DNA of 37,523 nt from Chloroflexota bacterium (GTDB taxonomy: Bacteria; Chloroflexota; Anaerolineae; DTLA01). Below the pieces are notes generated by a model that saw only the letters and a program-made list of their open reading frames with translations, had not been told where the DNA came from and did not search any database. A program made the position numbers and the translations under genes. The stretch covers positions 1 through 37,523 of the forward strand of contig JADBJK010000026.1 in NCBI GenBank assembly GCA_014874485.1, in the 5' to 3' direction. Positions 15,128 to 23,105 of this stretch are shown piece by piece. Every line of letters begins with the position of its first letter. The first letter of the stretch is position 1.

Positions 15128-17002
15128 ATGTGGCTCAGGAATCGGTATCTGCTTGTCGCTGACCTGGTCTTGCTGCTGTTGGCGCTTCTCCTGAGTTATT
15201 TCCTGCGCTTTGACACGTTCACCGCGTGGAGTTACTTCCAGCGCTGGTGGCCAGTCGTGCCCGTCCTGCTCATCCTGTACCCGGTGGTATTCCACCTGTT
15301 CGGCCTGTACCGGCGCATGTGGCAGTACGCGGGCAGCCACGAGGCCCTGGCTATCATAGCGGCGGCGAGCATCGCATCGGCGGCGCTGGCCATCCTCATC
15401 TACGGCGTCATGCGCCCCTTGAAGATCATCTCCGGTTTCTCCCGCCCCATGCTCATCATTGACTGGTTGCTGAACATCCTCCTCCTCGGGGGCGTTCGGT
15501 TCTCGTCCAAGATCGCCTGGGACATTGCGACCGGCCGCAAGAGCAAGATCGGCCAGGGCGGCGTGCCGCGTCGCATCCTGGTCATCGGCGCAGGCGACGC
15601 GGGTGCGATGATCGTCCGCGAGATGCACAACAACCCCGAAATCAACATGCTGCCGGTGGGGTTCGTGGACGACGACGAGCGGAAAATCGGCAACTACATC
15701 CACGGCGTCAAGGTCTACGGTTCGCGCAAGGATATCCCCGAACTGGCGCGGCGGCTCCACGTGGACGAGGCGCTCATCGCCATGCCCACAGCGCCCGGCA
15801 AATCCATCCGCGAAATCGTCGGCATCTGCGAGAGCGCGGGCATCCGATTCCGCACCTTGCCCGGCCTGTTTGAACTCCTCAACGGCAAGGTGTGGCTCAG
15901 CCAAATCCGCGAGGTGCAATTGGAAGACCTGCTGCGCCGCGAACCGACCAGCGTCAACCTGGAGGAAATTGCCGGCTTCATCTCCGGGGCCACCATCCTG
16001 GTAACCGGCGCGGGCGGGTCCATCGGGTCCGAACTGTGCCGCCAGATCGCGCGGTTCCGCCCCGGCCACCTCATCCTGCTGGGCCACGGCGAGAACAGCA
16101 TCTACAACATTGAGCAGGAACTGTGCCGCAAGTTCCCGTCGCTGCCACGGGACGTGATTATCGCCGACATCCGCGACGCGAACAAGATTCACGCGATCCT
16201 GCAACGCTACCGCCCGCAGATCGTGTTCCACTCGGCAGCGCACAAGCACGTGCCGCTGATGGAACACAACGTGGACGAGGCGATCACCAACAACGTGCTG
16301 GGCACGCGAAACGTTGTCCAGGCCGCGCTGACCGCCGACGTGGAGCGGTTCGTGCTCATCTCCACGGACAAGGCCGTGCGCCCCACCAGCATCATGGGCG
16401 CGACCAAACGCATCGCCGAGATGATCGTGCAAGAAGCCGCGATGCGAAGTGGGCGCGCGTTCGTCGCCGTTCGCTTCGGCAACGTGCTGGGCAGTCGCGG
16501 CAGCGTGGTCCCGCTGTTCAAGGAGCAGATCGCCGCCGGTGGCCCCATCACCATCACCCACCCAGAGATGACCCGCTTCTTCATGACCATCCCCGAGGCC
16601 GTCCAACTCGTCATCCAGGCGGCTTCGCTGGCCACGCCGGGCCAAATCTACGCCCTGGACATGGGCGAACCGATCCGCATCGTGGATTTGGCCAAGGACC
16701 TGGTGGAACTGTCGGGGCTGAAACTGGGCCGCGACATTGAAATCGTGTACACGGGCCTGCGCCCGGGCGAGAAACTCCATGAGGAACTGTTCACCCGCGA
16801 CGAGCAGCGCACAGCCACCGTGTACGAGAAAATCTTCATCGCCCAGTCCGTGCCGGTGGACGGCGACCGCCTGTACCGGATGATTGACCTCCTGGCCGAG
16901 TACGCCGCGCAGATGGACGAGGCGGCCATCCGCAGGACGCTGCGCGAACTGGTGCCCGACTTCCAGGAAGCCGAAGTGCCCCTGCTGGAAGGCGGGTCGT
17001 AG
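15128..17002 (+). CDS. CapD/WbpM-type membrane nucleotide-sugar 4,6-dehydratase
   Basis: This 624-residue enzyme probably converts a UDP-HexNAc to its 4-keto-6-deoxy form at the membrane. Residues 1-125 contain four predicted membrane helices (LLLLALLLSYFL onwards). A CoA-binding-like Rossmann domain follows (ILVIGAGDAGAMIV, about 150-163), then the catalytic SDR domain with ILVTGAGGSIGSELCRQI (290-307), FHSAAHKHVPLME (368-379) and S412-T-D-K. In place of the usual Tyr the active site reads SIMGATK with M423 and K427, the Ser-Met-Lys arrangement known for WbpM-like enzymes. Length and domain order are typical. It starts 15 bases after the aminotransferase with AGAGAG as ribosome site and ends 11 bases before the next gene. 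Confidence 0.93.
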   Translation: MWLRNRYLLVADLVLLLLALLLSYFLRFDTFTAWSYFQRWWPVVPVLLILYPVVFHLFGLYRRMWQYAGSHEALAIIAAASIASAALAILIYGVMRPLKIISGFSRPMLIIDWLLNILLLGGVRFSSKIAWDIATGRKSKIGQGGVPRRILVIGAGDAGAMIVREMHNNPEINMLPVGFVDDDERKIGNYIHGVKVYGSRKDIPELARRLHVDEALIAMPTAPGKSIREIVGICESAGIRFRTLPGLFELLNGKVWLSQIREVQLEDLLRREPTSVNLEEIAGFISGATILVTGAGGSIGSELCRQIARFRPGHLILLGHGENSIYNIEQELCRKFPSLPRDVIIADIRDANKIHAILQRYRPQIVFHSAAHKHVPLMEHNVDEAITNNVLGTRNVVQAALTADVERFVLISTDKAVRPTSIMGATKRIAEMIVQEAAMRSGRAFVAVRFGNVLGSRGSVVPLFKEQIAAGGPITITHPEMTRFFMTIPEAVQLVIQAASLATPGQIYALDMGEPIRIVDLAKDLVELSGLKLGRDIEIVYTGLRPGEKLHEELFTRDEQRTATVYEKIFIAQSVPVDGDRLYRMIDLLAEYAAQMDEAAIRRTLRELVPDFQEAEVPLLEGGS

Positions 17003-17013
17003 AACCGTCGGCG

Positions 17014-18411
17014 GTGGACACGGCCCGCGACTTCCGAAACCTGCTCGCCATCTTCATCCTCGGCCTGGCTCTGTCCGCCGTCTGCCTCGCCTTCACGCCG
17101 CTGTGGCAAGTCCCAGACGAGCCGCAGCACTACCAGTTGGCCCGCCTGGTGGCCGACCTGGGTCGCTGGCCCACGCTGTCGGACGTGTGGGGCGCGCGGC
17201 AGTTGGAGCGGGACGTGTACGCTTCCCTCGTGCGGCACCGCTTCTGGGAGATTCGCGCGCATCGGACTCCGCCGCCCTCGCTCTGGGCCGACACAGCGCC
17301 CGACGTGCTCCTGCCCCCCATCGCCGCGTCGCCGGGCTACTACATGCTGGCCGCGGGTGCGCTCCGCCTGGTCGGCAGCGCGGGAGTGGACGCCCAGTTG
17401 CGCGTTCTGCGCGGCCTGTCGGTGTTGCTGGGCCTGGCGGAACTCCTGCTCGTGTTCGGGCTGGCCCGCGCCGTGTTCCCCCGCGAACCTCACCTGCAAG
17501 CGGCGACGCTCTGCTTCGTGGCGTTCCTGCCCATGCGCGCCTACATGACCGCCGGAGCCAATAGCGACACGCTGGCGGCGCTGCTGGGCGGGGCCGCGCT
17601 CTGTGCCATGGCCGCCTGGGTTGACAGGGCGCTGACGCCGGCGCGGGGGCTGGCCCTCGGCCTGCTCGTGGCCGCCAGCCTGCTGACCAAGCGCACGACG
17701 CTGTTCCTGGTGCCAACGGGGGCGCTGTTCCTGCTCCTCAACCGACGGGCATCGGCCACCGCGGGCCAACGGCGCGCAGCGTGGGCGCTCGGCGCGGGCA
17801 TCGCAGCCCTGGGCGCAGGCGCGCTCGTGGCTGCGTGGGCGCTCGCCCGTCCGCCCCTCGCCGCGACGGGCCAGGCGTGGCCCTATCCAGGCGCTTCGCC
17901 CGACGGATTGCTCGGCATCCGCGCCGAATGGCTCGCGCACGTGTTCTCGGCGGAAGCCTGGACGCCCACTGCGTTGGTTGGGTACGCGCGGGCGCTGGGC
18001 ATCGCCTTCGCCAGTTTCTGGGGGGCGTTCGGGTGGCTCACGGTGCGGCTGGGCATCGGGTGGTACGCGGCGCTGGCGGGCCTCACGGGTACGGCGCTGG
18101 CGGGGCTGGTTCGCGCACTCCACCGCGCGCGCCAGCGGCTACCGCGTGCGCAGGCGCTCGTGGCGGGCGCAGCGCTGCTGGCCGTGCTCCAGATTGTGGG
18201 AGCCGCCATCGCCCAGGGCATTCCCCAGCAGGGGCGGTACTTGCTCCCCGCCATCGGCCCCATTGCCTGCTGCCTTGTGGCAGGATGGGCCTACTGGCTG
18301 CCCGCGTCCGCAAGGCGCAGGTTGCCCTTGCTCGTAGGCGGGGCGCTGCTGTTGCTCAACGCCGTCGCCTGGGGCATCTACATCTGGCCTGCGTTCCACG
18401 GGCCTGCATGA
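17014..18411 (+). CDS. Polytopic membrane protein, DUF2142/GT-C-like
   Basis: The 465-residue product has about ten to twelve hydrophobic segments. After the first helix comes PLWQVPDEPQHYQLAR, the acidic loop motif typical of DUF2142 proteins and GT-C glycosyltransferases that use lipid-linked sugars. A second loop, PPIAASPGYYMLAAG, and TLCFVAFLPMRAYMTAGANSDT also fit that group. It starts with GTG 11 bases after the dehydratase gene, so it likely belongs to the same transcript and acts in glycan transfer or polymer synthesis. Its last 34 bases overlap the end of the convergent maf gene. The family placement is by motif and topology; the substrate is unknown. Confidence 0.78.
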   Translation: MDTARDFRNLLAIFILGLALSAVCLAFTPLWQVPDEPQHYQLARLVADLGRWPTLSDVWGARQLERDVYASLVRHRFWEIRAHRTPPPSLWADTAPDVLLPPIAASPGYYMLAAGALRLVGSAGVDAQLRVLRGLSVLLGLAELLLVFGLARAVFPREPHLQAATLCFVAFLPMRAYMTAGANSDTLAALLGGAALCAMAAWVDRALTPARGLALGLLVAASLLTKRTTLFLVPTGALFLLLNRRASATAGQRRAAWALGAGIAALGAGALVAAWALARPPLAATGQAWPYPGASPDGLLGIRAEWLAHVFSAEAWTPTALVGYARALGIAFASFWGAFGWLTVRLGIGWYAALAGLTGTALAGLVRALHRARQRLPRAQALVAGAALLAVLQIVGAAIAQGIPQQGRYLLPAIGPIACCLVAGWAYWLPASARRRLPLLVGGALLLLNAVAWGIYIWPAFHGPA

Positions 18412-19082
18412 GAACGCGGCCTGCGTCCAGGCCAATACTGGGGATACACGGCGCACGGGTAGCCCGTCTCGGCGCGGCACAGCGCGGGCACGTCCACATC
18501 CAGCGGCGCGCCCGCCTGCAGAAAGGCCCGCGCCAGATGGCACAGCGGCAAGCCCATCACGTTGGCATAGCACCCCTCAATCTGCGCCACGGGGCGAAAG
18601 GCGCGGTTCTGGATGGCATACGCGCCTGCCTTGTCCATGGGGTCGCCGCTGTCCACATAGACCGCGATTTCGGCTTCGCTGTAGTCGCGCATGACGACGC
18701 GGCTCTCGGCGCATTCGGTGATCTCCGCGCCCGACGGCAGGATGAGGGTAACGCCGCTCAGCACATCGTGCGCCCGCCCGCGCAGCCGCCGCAGCATCGC
18801 CACGGCCTCGTCCCTGTCGGCGGGCTTGCCCAGAATCTCGCCGTTCAGCACCACGATGGTATCCGCGCCGACCACCAGCGCGTCGGGGTGGCGGGCCGCT
18901 ACCGCGCGGGCCTTGCGCTGGCTCAGGGCGCGCACGGCTTCCGCGGGCGTCTGATCGCCTGCGATGTCCTCGTCGGCATCGGACGAATCCGCCACGAAAT
19001 CCAGCCCCAGCAGGCGGAAGAAATCCCTGCGGCGGGGGCTTTTGGACGCCAGGACGATTCTCACAGGTTTCTCGCTACCCAT
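18378..19082 (-). CDS. maf: Maf-like nucleoside triphosphate pyrophosphatase
   Basis: The 234-residue product hydrolyses non-canonical or modified nucleoside triphosphates to monophosphates. Family marks are VLASKSPRRRDFFRLLGLDF (residues about 10-28), VVGADTIVVLNGEILGKPAD with the catalytic acid region, and DKAGAYAIQNRAFRPVAQIEGCYANVMGLPL. The ATG at 19082 overlaps the end of the preceding gene by 8 bases (ATGGGTAG), so translation is probably coupled. The C-terminal 40 residues after GAPLDVDVP extend beyond the usual Maf end and are partly encoded where the gene runs into the convergent membrane-protein gene; they may be non-functional. Confidence 0.93.
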   Translation of the reverse strand: MGSEKPVRIVLASKSPRRRDFFRLLGLDFVADSSDADEDIAGDQTPAEAVRALSQRKARAVAARHPDALVVGADTIVVLNGEILGKPADRDEAVAMLRRLRGRAHDVLSGVTLILPSGAEITECAESRVVMRDYSEAEIAVYVDSGDPMDKAGAYAIQNRAFRPVAQIEGCYANVMGLPLCHLARAFLQAGAPLDVDVPALCRAETGYPCAVYPQYWPGRRPRSHAGPWNAGQM

Positions 19083-20964
19083 CTGCGCCGCCCCGCGCCC
19101 AGTCCAGGCCCAACTCGGCCAGCCGCGCCGCCGTGGGACGGCCCGCGTCGTCCCAGCCCATCATGCCGTAGTACAGCGCCAGCGCGCGCTCAAACTCATC
19201 GGGTTTCAGCGCCACGCCCGCCAGCGGCCCGTCGGCGAACGCCTCGTAGAATCGGCGCGGCAGGCGGTCGTCGTCGGCCACGAAGCCGCACCGCAGGTTG
19301 AACAGGCGCGCCATCTGCTGGCCCCGCTCCGACGCCTTCATCAGTTCCCACAGGCTCACGTTCCAGCCCGTGATGTCGCGCACCAAATCCACCACCTGGT
19401 TCGGCGAATAGGGCATGAACTGGCACAGGCCCAGGCTGTTATAGAGGTGGTTCCACGTGGACACGTAGTAGAACGCGCGGACCTTGCGCTCGCTCAAGTC
19501 GTTGACAGGCATGGGCGACAGGATGCCCAGCGGCCCAAACCGCTCGCGGAAGGAGCGCCCCGCCTTCACCAGCCCGTCGTCGTGCATGTTGTGCATGTGG
19601 TCCGCGCCCGTCGGCGAGACGGCATAGCCGATGCCAAGGCCGTGCTTGAAGCGCGGCTCGTGCATGGGAATCTCCTGCCCCTTGACCGCCATCACGAACC
19701 GCTCGGCCCCGCGCCCGATGAGTTTCGCCGCCCGCGCGGTCCCTTCCGCCAGGATGTCGCCAAGTCCGCGCCGCTCGCCGATGGCCTCCACCATCGCCAG
19801 CATGGCCTCGGCGTTGCCGAAGCGCAGGTCCAGCCCATCGGTGTCGGCCCGCGTGAGGACGCCGTTCTCGTAGCACTCCATGGCGAAGGCGATGGCCATG
19901 CCCGTGCCGATGGTGTCCAGGCCCAGGGCGGCGCACCGCTCGTTGGCCAGCGCCACGGCGGCCAAGTCGCCGACCCCGCAGCACGACCCCAGCGCCGCGA
20001 CCGACTCGTACTCTGGGCCGCCGTACACGGGATGCAGCACGCGCGCCCCGTGCACGCCTCCCACAACCCGCTTGCAGCGCACAATGCACGCCCAGCACGA
20101 GCCTCGGTTCACCAGAATCTCGTCGCGCATGGTCTCGCCCGCGATGCGGATGGCATGCTCAAAGTGTCCCTGCCGGAAGTTGCGGGTGGGCAGGCCACCG
20201 CTGGCGTTCAGGTACTGCACGCCGCCTGCGGTGCCCGTGTCGCGGAAGCCCGCGTTGAGTTTCTCGTCGTTGGCAGCCAGCCAGCGGGCGAGCGCCCGCA
20301 CGCCGTCGGGGTTGGCCAGGGGCACGGGCTTCGTCCCGCGCACGGCGATGGCACGCAGCCGCTTGGCCCCCATGACCGCGCCCATGCCCGTGCGCCCGTA
20401 GAAATGCGTCAGGTCGTTGACGATGCAGGCCAGCCGCACCTGCCGCTCGCCCGCAGGGCCAATCTGCGCCACGCGAATCCCGTGGTCGCCCAACTCGCGG
20501 CGGATGGCGTCCTGCGCCTCGGCGGTGGGCAACCCCCACAGGTGCTCGGCCGAACGGATTTCGGCCTGCCCGTCGCGGATGTACAGGTACGCGGGTTTCT
20601 CCGACACGCCCTCAACGATCACGGCGTCAAACCCCGCGCGCTTGAGTTCCGCGCCCCAGAACCCGCCCGCCTCGGCATCGCCGTACCCGCCCGTGAGTGG
20701 CGAGCGTGCGCCCACGCTGTTGCGCCCCGCGCCCGCCACCGGCGCGCCGGTGATGATGCCCGCCGCGAAGATGAGCCGATTGTCCGGCCCCAGGGGGTCG
20801 GCGTCGGCGGGCACTTCGCGCAGCAACGTGTGGGCGATGAGGTTGCGGCCGCCCAGGTAGGCGCGGTAGAACTCCTCGCCGGGGTGCTCCTCGCGAATCT
20901 CCCCGGTGGTCAGGTTGACCCGCAGGATGCGGTTGTGGTAGCCGAACCGCTCTGCCTCTGCCAT
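19075..20964 (-). CDS. aor: Tungsten-type aldehyde:ferredoxin oxidoreductase
   Basis: The 629-residue product oxidises aldehydes to acids with ferredoxin, or reduces acids, in the cytoplasm of anaerobes. The bis-pterin tungsten fold is shown by AGRNSVGARSPLTGGYGDAE, then GRTGMGAVMGAKRLRAIAV and GIGYAVSPTGADHMH. The [4Fe-4S] ligands are C290, C293, C297 (CWACIVRC) and C514 (LGLCQF), closely matching the known archaeal enzyme. The start at 20964 follows AAGGAGG; the in-frame upstream extension runs through a repeat and is rejected. No ferredoxin or tungsten-cofactor gene is adjacent, and the downstream partner is maf, an unusual pairing. Substrate not predictable: AOR, FOR and GAPOR subtypes share these motifs. 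Confidence 0.93.
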   Translation of the reverse strand: MAEAERFGYHNRILRVNLTTGEIREEHPGEEFYRAYLGGRNLIAHTLLREVPADADPLGPDNRLIFAAGIITGAPVAGAGRNSVGARSPLTGGYGDAEAGGFWGAELKRAGFDAVIVEGVSEKPAYLYIRDGQAEIRSAEHLWGLPTAEAQDAIRRELGDHGIRVAQIGPAGERQVRLACIVNDLTHFYGRTGMGAVMGAKRLRAIAVRGTKPVPLANPDGVRALARWLAANDEKLNAGFRDTGTAGGVQYLNASGGLPTRNFRQGHFEHAIRIAGETMRDEILVNRGSCWACIVRCKRVVGGVHGARVLHPVYGGPEYESVAALGSCCGVGDLAAVALANERCAALGLDTIGTGMAIAFAMECYENGVLTRADTDGLDLRFGNAEAMLAMVEAIGERRGLGDILAEGTARAAKLIGRGAERFVMAVKGQEIPMHEPRFKHGLGIGYAVSPTGADHMHNMHDDGLVKAGRSFRERFGPLGILSPMPVNDLSERKVRAFYYVSTWNHLYNSLGLCQFMPYSPNQVVDLVRDITGWNVSLWELMKASERGQQMARLFNLRCGFVADDDRLPRRFYEAFADGPLAGVALKPDEFERALALYYGMMGWDDAGRPTAARLAELGLDWARGGADG

Positions 20965-20980
20965 CGTGTTACCTCCTTCT

Positions 20981-21035
20981 GTCATTGCGAGCGAAGCGAA
21001 GCCATCCCAGACACCGCCTCGCGGCTTGGAATGAC
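20981..21035. repeat. Short repeat, GTCATTGCGAG...AATGAC
   Basis: The first 22 bases (20981-21002) are identical to 31058-31079, and the element ends in AATGAC, the reverse complement of its GTCATT start. It sits just upstream of the ribosome site of the aor gene. It appears to be a shorter member of the family described at 31055-31201. Confidence 0.7.
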
Positions 21036-21044
21036 CGTCGGACT

Positions 21045-21073
21045 TTGACGTCCGGCCCAAAACGGGCTATACT
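21045..21073 (+). promoter_or_regulatory. Sigma-70-type promoter for the tRNA cluster
   Basis: TTGACG (21045-21050), 17 bases, TATACT (21068-21073). Transcription should begin near 21080, about 15 bases before the first tRNA. Hexamers and spacing are identical to the promoter at 13868. Confidence 0.85.
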
Positions 21074-21094
21074 TATGCGCGCCATGTACCAATG

Positions 21095-21171
21095 CGGGGT
21101 GTAGCGCAGTTGGCTAGCGCGCAGCGTTTGGGACGCTGAAGTCGGAGGTTCAAGTCCTCTCACCCCGACCA
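21095..21171 (+). tRNA. tRNA-Pro (anticodon TGG)
   Basis: The acceptor arm CGGGGTG (21095-21101) pairs with CACCCCG (21161-21167), followed by A and encoded CCA. The D arm is AGCGCAG...; the anticodon stem CAGCG/CGCTG holds the loop TTTGGGA with TGG; the T arm contains GGTTCAAGT. It is 77 bases long with CCA. Confidence 0.96.
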
Positions 21172-21195
21172 CGCGGCGGGCGCATCGTCGCACGA

Positions 21196-21267
21196 GCGGG
21201 AGTAGCTCAGGGGTAGAGCACCTGCCTTCCAAGCAGGCTGTCGCGAGTTCAAATCTCGTCTCCCGCT
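21196..21267 (+). tRNA. tRNA-Gly (anticodon TCC)
   Basis: The acceptor arm GCGGGAG (21196-21202) pairs with CTCCCGC (21260-21266), with T as discriminator. The loop CTTCCAA in stem CTGC.../...GCAG gives anticodon TCC, and the T arm contains GAGTTCAAATCTC. Unlike its two neighbours it has no encoded CCA. Confidence 0.95.
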
Positions 21268-21281
21268 CCTCTGCGTCTCTT

Positions 21282-21356
21282 GGGCCCATAGCTCAGCGGC
21301 AGAGCGGCCGGCTCATAACCGGTTGGTCGCTGGTTCGAATCCGGCTGGGCCCACCA
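21282..21356 (+). tRNA. tRNA with CAT anticodon (elongator Met or lysidine-modified Ile2)
   Basis: The acceptor arm GGGCCCA (21282-21288) pairs with TGGGCCC (21346-21352), followed by A and encoded CCA. The anticodon loop is CTCATAA in a CCGG stem. It is not the initiator type. GGCTCATAACC and the following TTGGTCGCTGGTTC resemble known tRNA-Ile(CAU) genes, whose C34 is modified by TilS, at least as well as elongator tRNA-Met, so the identity is open. Confidence 0.93.
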
Positions 21357-21358
21357 GC

Positions 21359-21397
21359 GTAGGCGTGCAGTCCCCAACATGCGGGGACTGCGCCTAC
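21359..21397. terminator. Strong hairpin between tRNA cluster and convergent gene
   Basis: The arm at 21359-21375 pairs with 21383-21397 over 15 base pairs with one 2-base bulge and a 7-base loop. It begins three bases after the last tRNA and covers the stop codon of the convergent gene, so one structure could end both transcripts. No T tract follows on either strand. Confidence 0.6.
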
Positions 21398-22902
21398 ATC
21401 CGCGACGCAACAATCCCCTCTACCTCGTCCGCCAGCGTCTTGCCCTTCGCTAGCAGCGCAGCGGCTTCGGCCTTCAAGGCCACGGCTACATCCGGATTCT
21501 TGATGTCCTTGACGTTGATTTCCACGTTGAGCAGCGCGCCGCGCAGCGCAGCCAGCGCCATGTACCCCGCAACGCCGCTGTCGCAGATGCAGGATGCGTT
21601 GCCCTTGGCGGCCACCTGCTTCGTCAGTTCCAGCACCTCCACGCTAGCCCTGGCGACCTGCATCGGGACTTCGGCGGCCCCCACCAGCGCGGCCTGGATG
21701 GCCTCGCGGCGGCGCGCCTTCTCCTCATCCGTCGCCTTGGGCAGCGCGAACGCCCGCACGACGGCGTCGTAGGCTTCGCTGTCGCGCCGCACGGCTTCGG
21801 CAAGGCTGGCCCGCAGGGCCTCCGCACGCGAGAGAATCTCCTGCATCTCCGGCGCGACCGCTTCGTAACCCGCCTTGCCCACCGTCAGCCCGGCGTGCAT
21901 CTGCACCAGCGCCGCGCCCAGCGCGCCTGCCAGGGCCGCCACGCTGCCCCCGCCGGGCGTGGGGGTCGGGGCCGCCACCGCGTCCAGCATTGCCGTCGGC
22001 GTGATGTCCTCGTCCTCCTCCGCCAGGCGGTTCTCCAGAATCTGCTCGTCGGAGAAGCGGTGCAGGCTCAAGTACCACTTGGCCGCGTCCAGCAGGGCCT
22101 CGGCGGGCGTGAGGCCCACGATCTCGCTCTCCACGACGGCCACGCCGTAGCGGCTCGCCTCCGAGCGGATAGCCTCCACCACGCGGTGCAGCGGGGTCTG
22201 CCGGTAGTCGGTCATGTTCATGGTAACCTGCACGAGGCTGCCCGCCGGCACGCCCAGGGCCTTGCAATGGCGGAACCCGCCGCTGGAATGCCGCACCGCC
22301 TTGGCGATGGCCTTGGCGATCTTCAAATCCCCCGTGCCCAGGTTGACGTTGAAGGCGATGAGGAACGGGCGCGCGCCGATGGCTGTAGCGCCCGCCGGAC
22401 CCATCTCGGCCGGGCCGAAATCGGGCGCGCGGTCGGGGTTGGTGCGAATCTCCTCGCGCAGGCCCTCGTACTCGCCACGGCGCACGTCGGCCAGGTTCTG
22501 GCGGTCGGGGCGGGTGGCCGCCTCGTAGAGATACACCGGAATGCCCAGTTCGCGGCCAACCCGCTCGCCCAAGCGCCGCGCGATGGCGACGCAGTCGTCC
22601 ATAGTTACGCCGCGCACCGGCACGAAGGGCACCACATCGGTCGCGCCCATGCGCGGGTGCGCGCCCTTGTGCTTGCGCATGTCAATCAGCGAAGCCGCCG
22701 CGGCGATGCCCTCAAACGCCGCCCGTTCTACGGCCTCCGGCGACCCCACCAGCGTTACCACCGAGCGGTTGTGGTCGGGGTCCGACTCCACATCCAGCAC
22801 GCGCACGCCCGGCACCTGGCGCATGCGGTCCACAATCTGCTGCACGATTTGGGGGTCGCGCCCTTCGCTGAAGTTGGGCACGCATTCCACGATCCTTTTC
22901 AC
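21394..22902 (-). CDS. ftcD: Bifunctional glutamate formiminotransferase / formimino-THF cyclodeaminase
   Basis: The 502-residue product transfers the formimino group from formiminoglutamate to tetrahydrofolate and then releases ammonia to give methenyl-THF, linking histidine (or purine) breakdown to one-carbon metabolism. Residues 1 to about 300 are the formiminotransferase (ECVPNFSEGRDPQIV, HKGAHPRMGATDVVPFVPV, GIPVYLYEAA, ARPFLIAFNVNLGT). Residues about 308-500 are the cyclodeaminase (TPTPGGGSVAALAGALGAAL, then CDSGVAGYMALAALRGALLN). In many bacteria these are separate proteins; here they are fused as in animals. The GTG at 22902 follows AAGGAGG; the longer in-frame extension to 23046 is rejected. 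No hut genes are adjacent. Confidence 0.93.
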   Translation of the reverse strand: MKRIVECVPNFSEGRDPQIVQQIVDRMRQVPGVRVLDVESDPDHNRSVVTLVGSPEAVERAAFEGIAAAASLIDMRKHKGAHPRMGATDVVPFVPVRGVTMDDCVAIARRLGERVGRELGIPVYLYEAATRPDRQNLADVRRGEYEGLREEIRTNPDRAPDFGPAEMGPAGATAIGARPFLIAFNVNLGTGDLKIAKAIAKAVRHSSGGFRHCKALGVPAGSLVQVTMNMTDYRQTPLHRVVEAIRSEASRYGVAVVESEIVGLTPAEALLDAAKWYLSLHRFSDEQILENRLAEEDEDITPTAMLDAVAAPTPTPGGGSVAALAGALGAALVQMHAGLTVGKAGYEAVAPEMQEILSRAEALRASLAEAVRRDSEAYDAVVRAFALPKATDEEKARRREAIQAALVGAAEVPMQVARASVEVLELTKQVAAKGNASCICDSGVAGYMALAALRGALLNVEINVKDIKNPDVAVALKAEAAALLAKGKTLADEVEGIVASRM

Positions 22903-23070
22903 GGGGCCTCCTTGTGTTCGCACCAGTTTGGCACGCGGGTGATCTCCCTGGCGAATATCGCTTCGCCACGCATCCTGTTTGTCGCACCGCGGAGTTCTAC
23001 TCTCTGGCTCTCGGCGCTCGCTGCGGTGGAACTGAGCCGGCGACACCCAAGAGGGAGACCAACGACACGT
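22903..23070 (-). other. Long 5' leader of the ftcD-type transcript
   Basis: Given the promoter at 23077-23105, the transcript would carry about 168 untranslated bases before GTG 22902. The leader has several potential stems (for example GGCGAAGCGATATTCGCC, which pairs GGCGAA with TTCGCC) but I find no match to the folate (THF) or ZTP riboswitch cores. The alternative is that transcription starts closer to the gene from a promoter I cannot see. Confidence 0.4.
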
Positions 23071-23076
23071 GGCCTC

Positions 23077-23105
23077 ATTCTATATGCCCGCGCGGCATGC
23101 GTCAA
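23077..23105 (-). promoter_or_regulatory. Sigma-70-type promoter, leftward (ftcD direction)
   Basis: On the minus strand TTGACG (23100-23105), 17 bases, TAGAAT (23077-23082). Its -35 box directly abuts the -35 box of the rightward promoter at 23106. Confidence 0.68.

Noticed and set aside
13895-16780. An open minus-strand frame of 961 codons opposite the aminotransferase and dehydratase genes
   Set aside because: The plus-strand genes have complete families, a promoter and ribosome sites; the antisense frame has none of these.
20965-21060. N-terminal extension of the aldehyde oxidoreductase
   Set aside because: It would translate the repeat at 20981-21035; the ATG at 20964 follows AAGGAGG and matches the family start.
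22903-23046. N-terminal extension of the ftcD product to an in-frame start at 23046
   Set aside because: The added residues look random, the family starts at KRIVECVPNFSEG, and GTG 22902 has AAGGAGG at proper spacing.
22903-23070. THF or ZTP riboswitch upstream of the ftcD gene
   Set aside because: Words such as GAGAGTAG and GGATGC recall the THF aptamer, but the required pairing arms and the ZTP core CCGCCTGGGC are absent.
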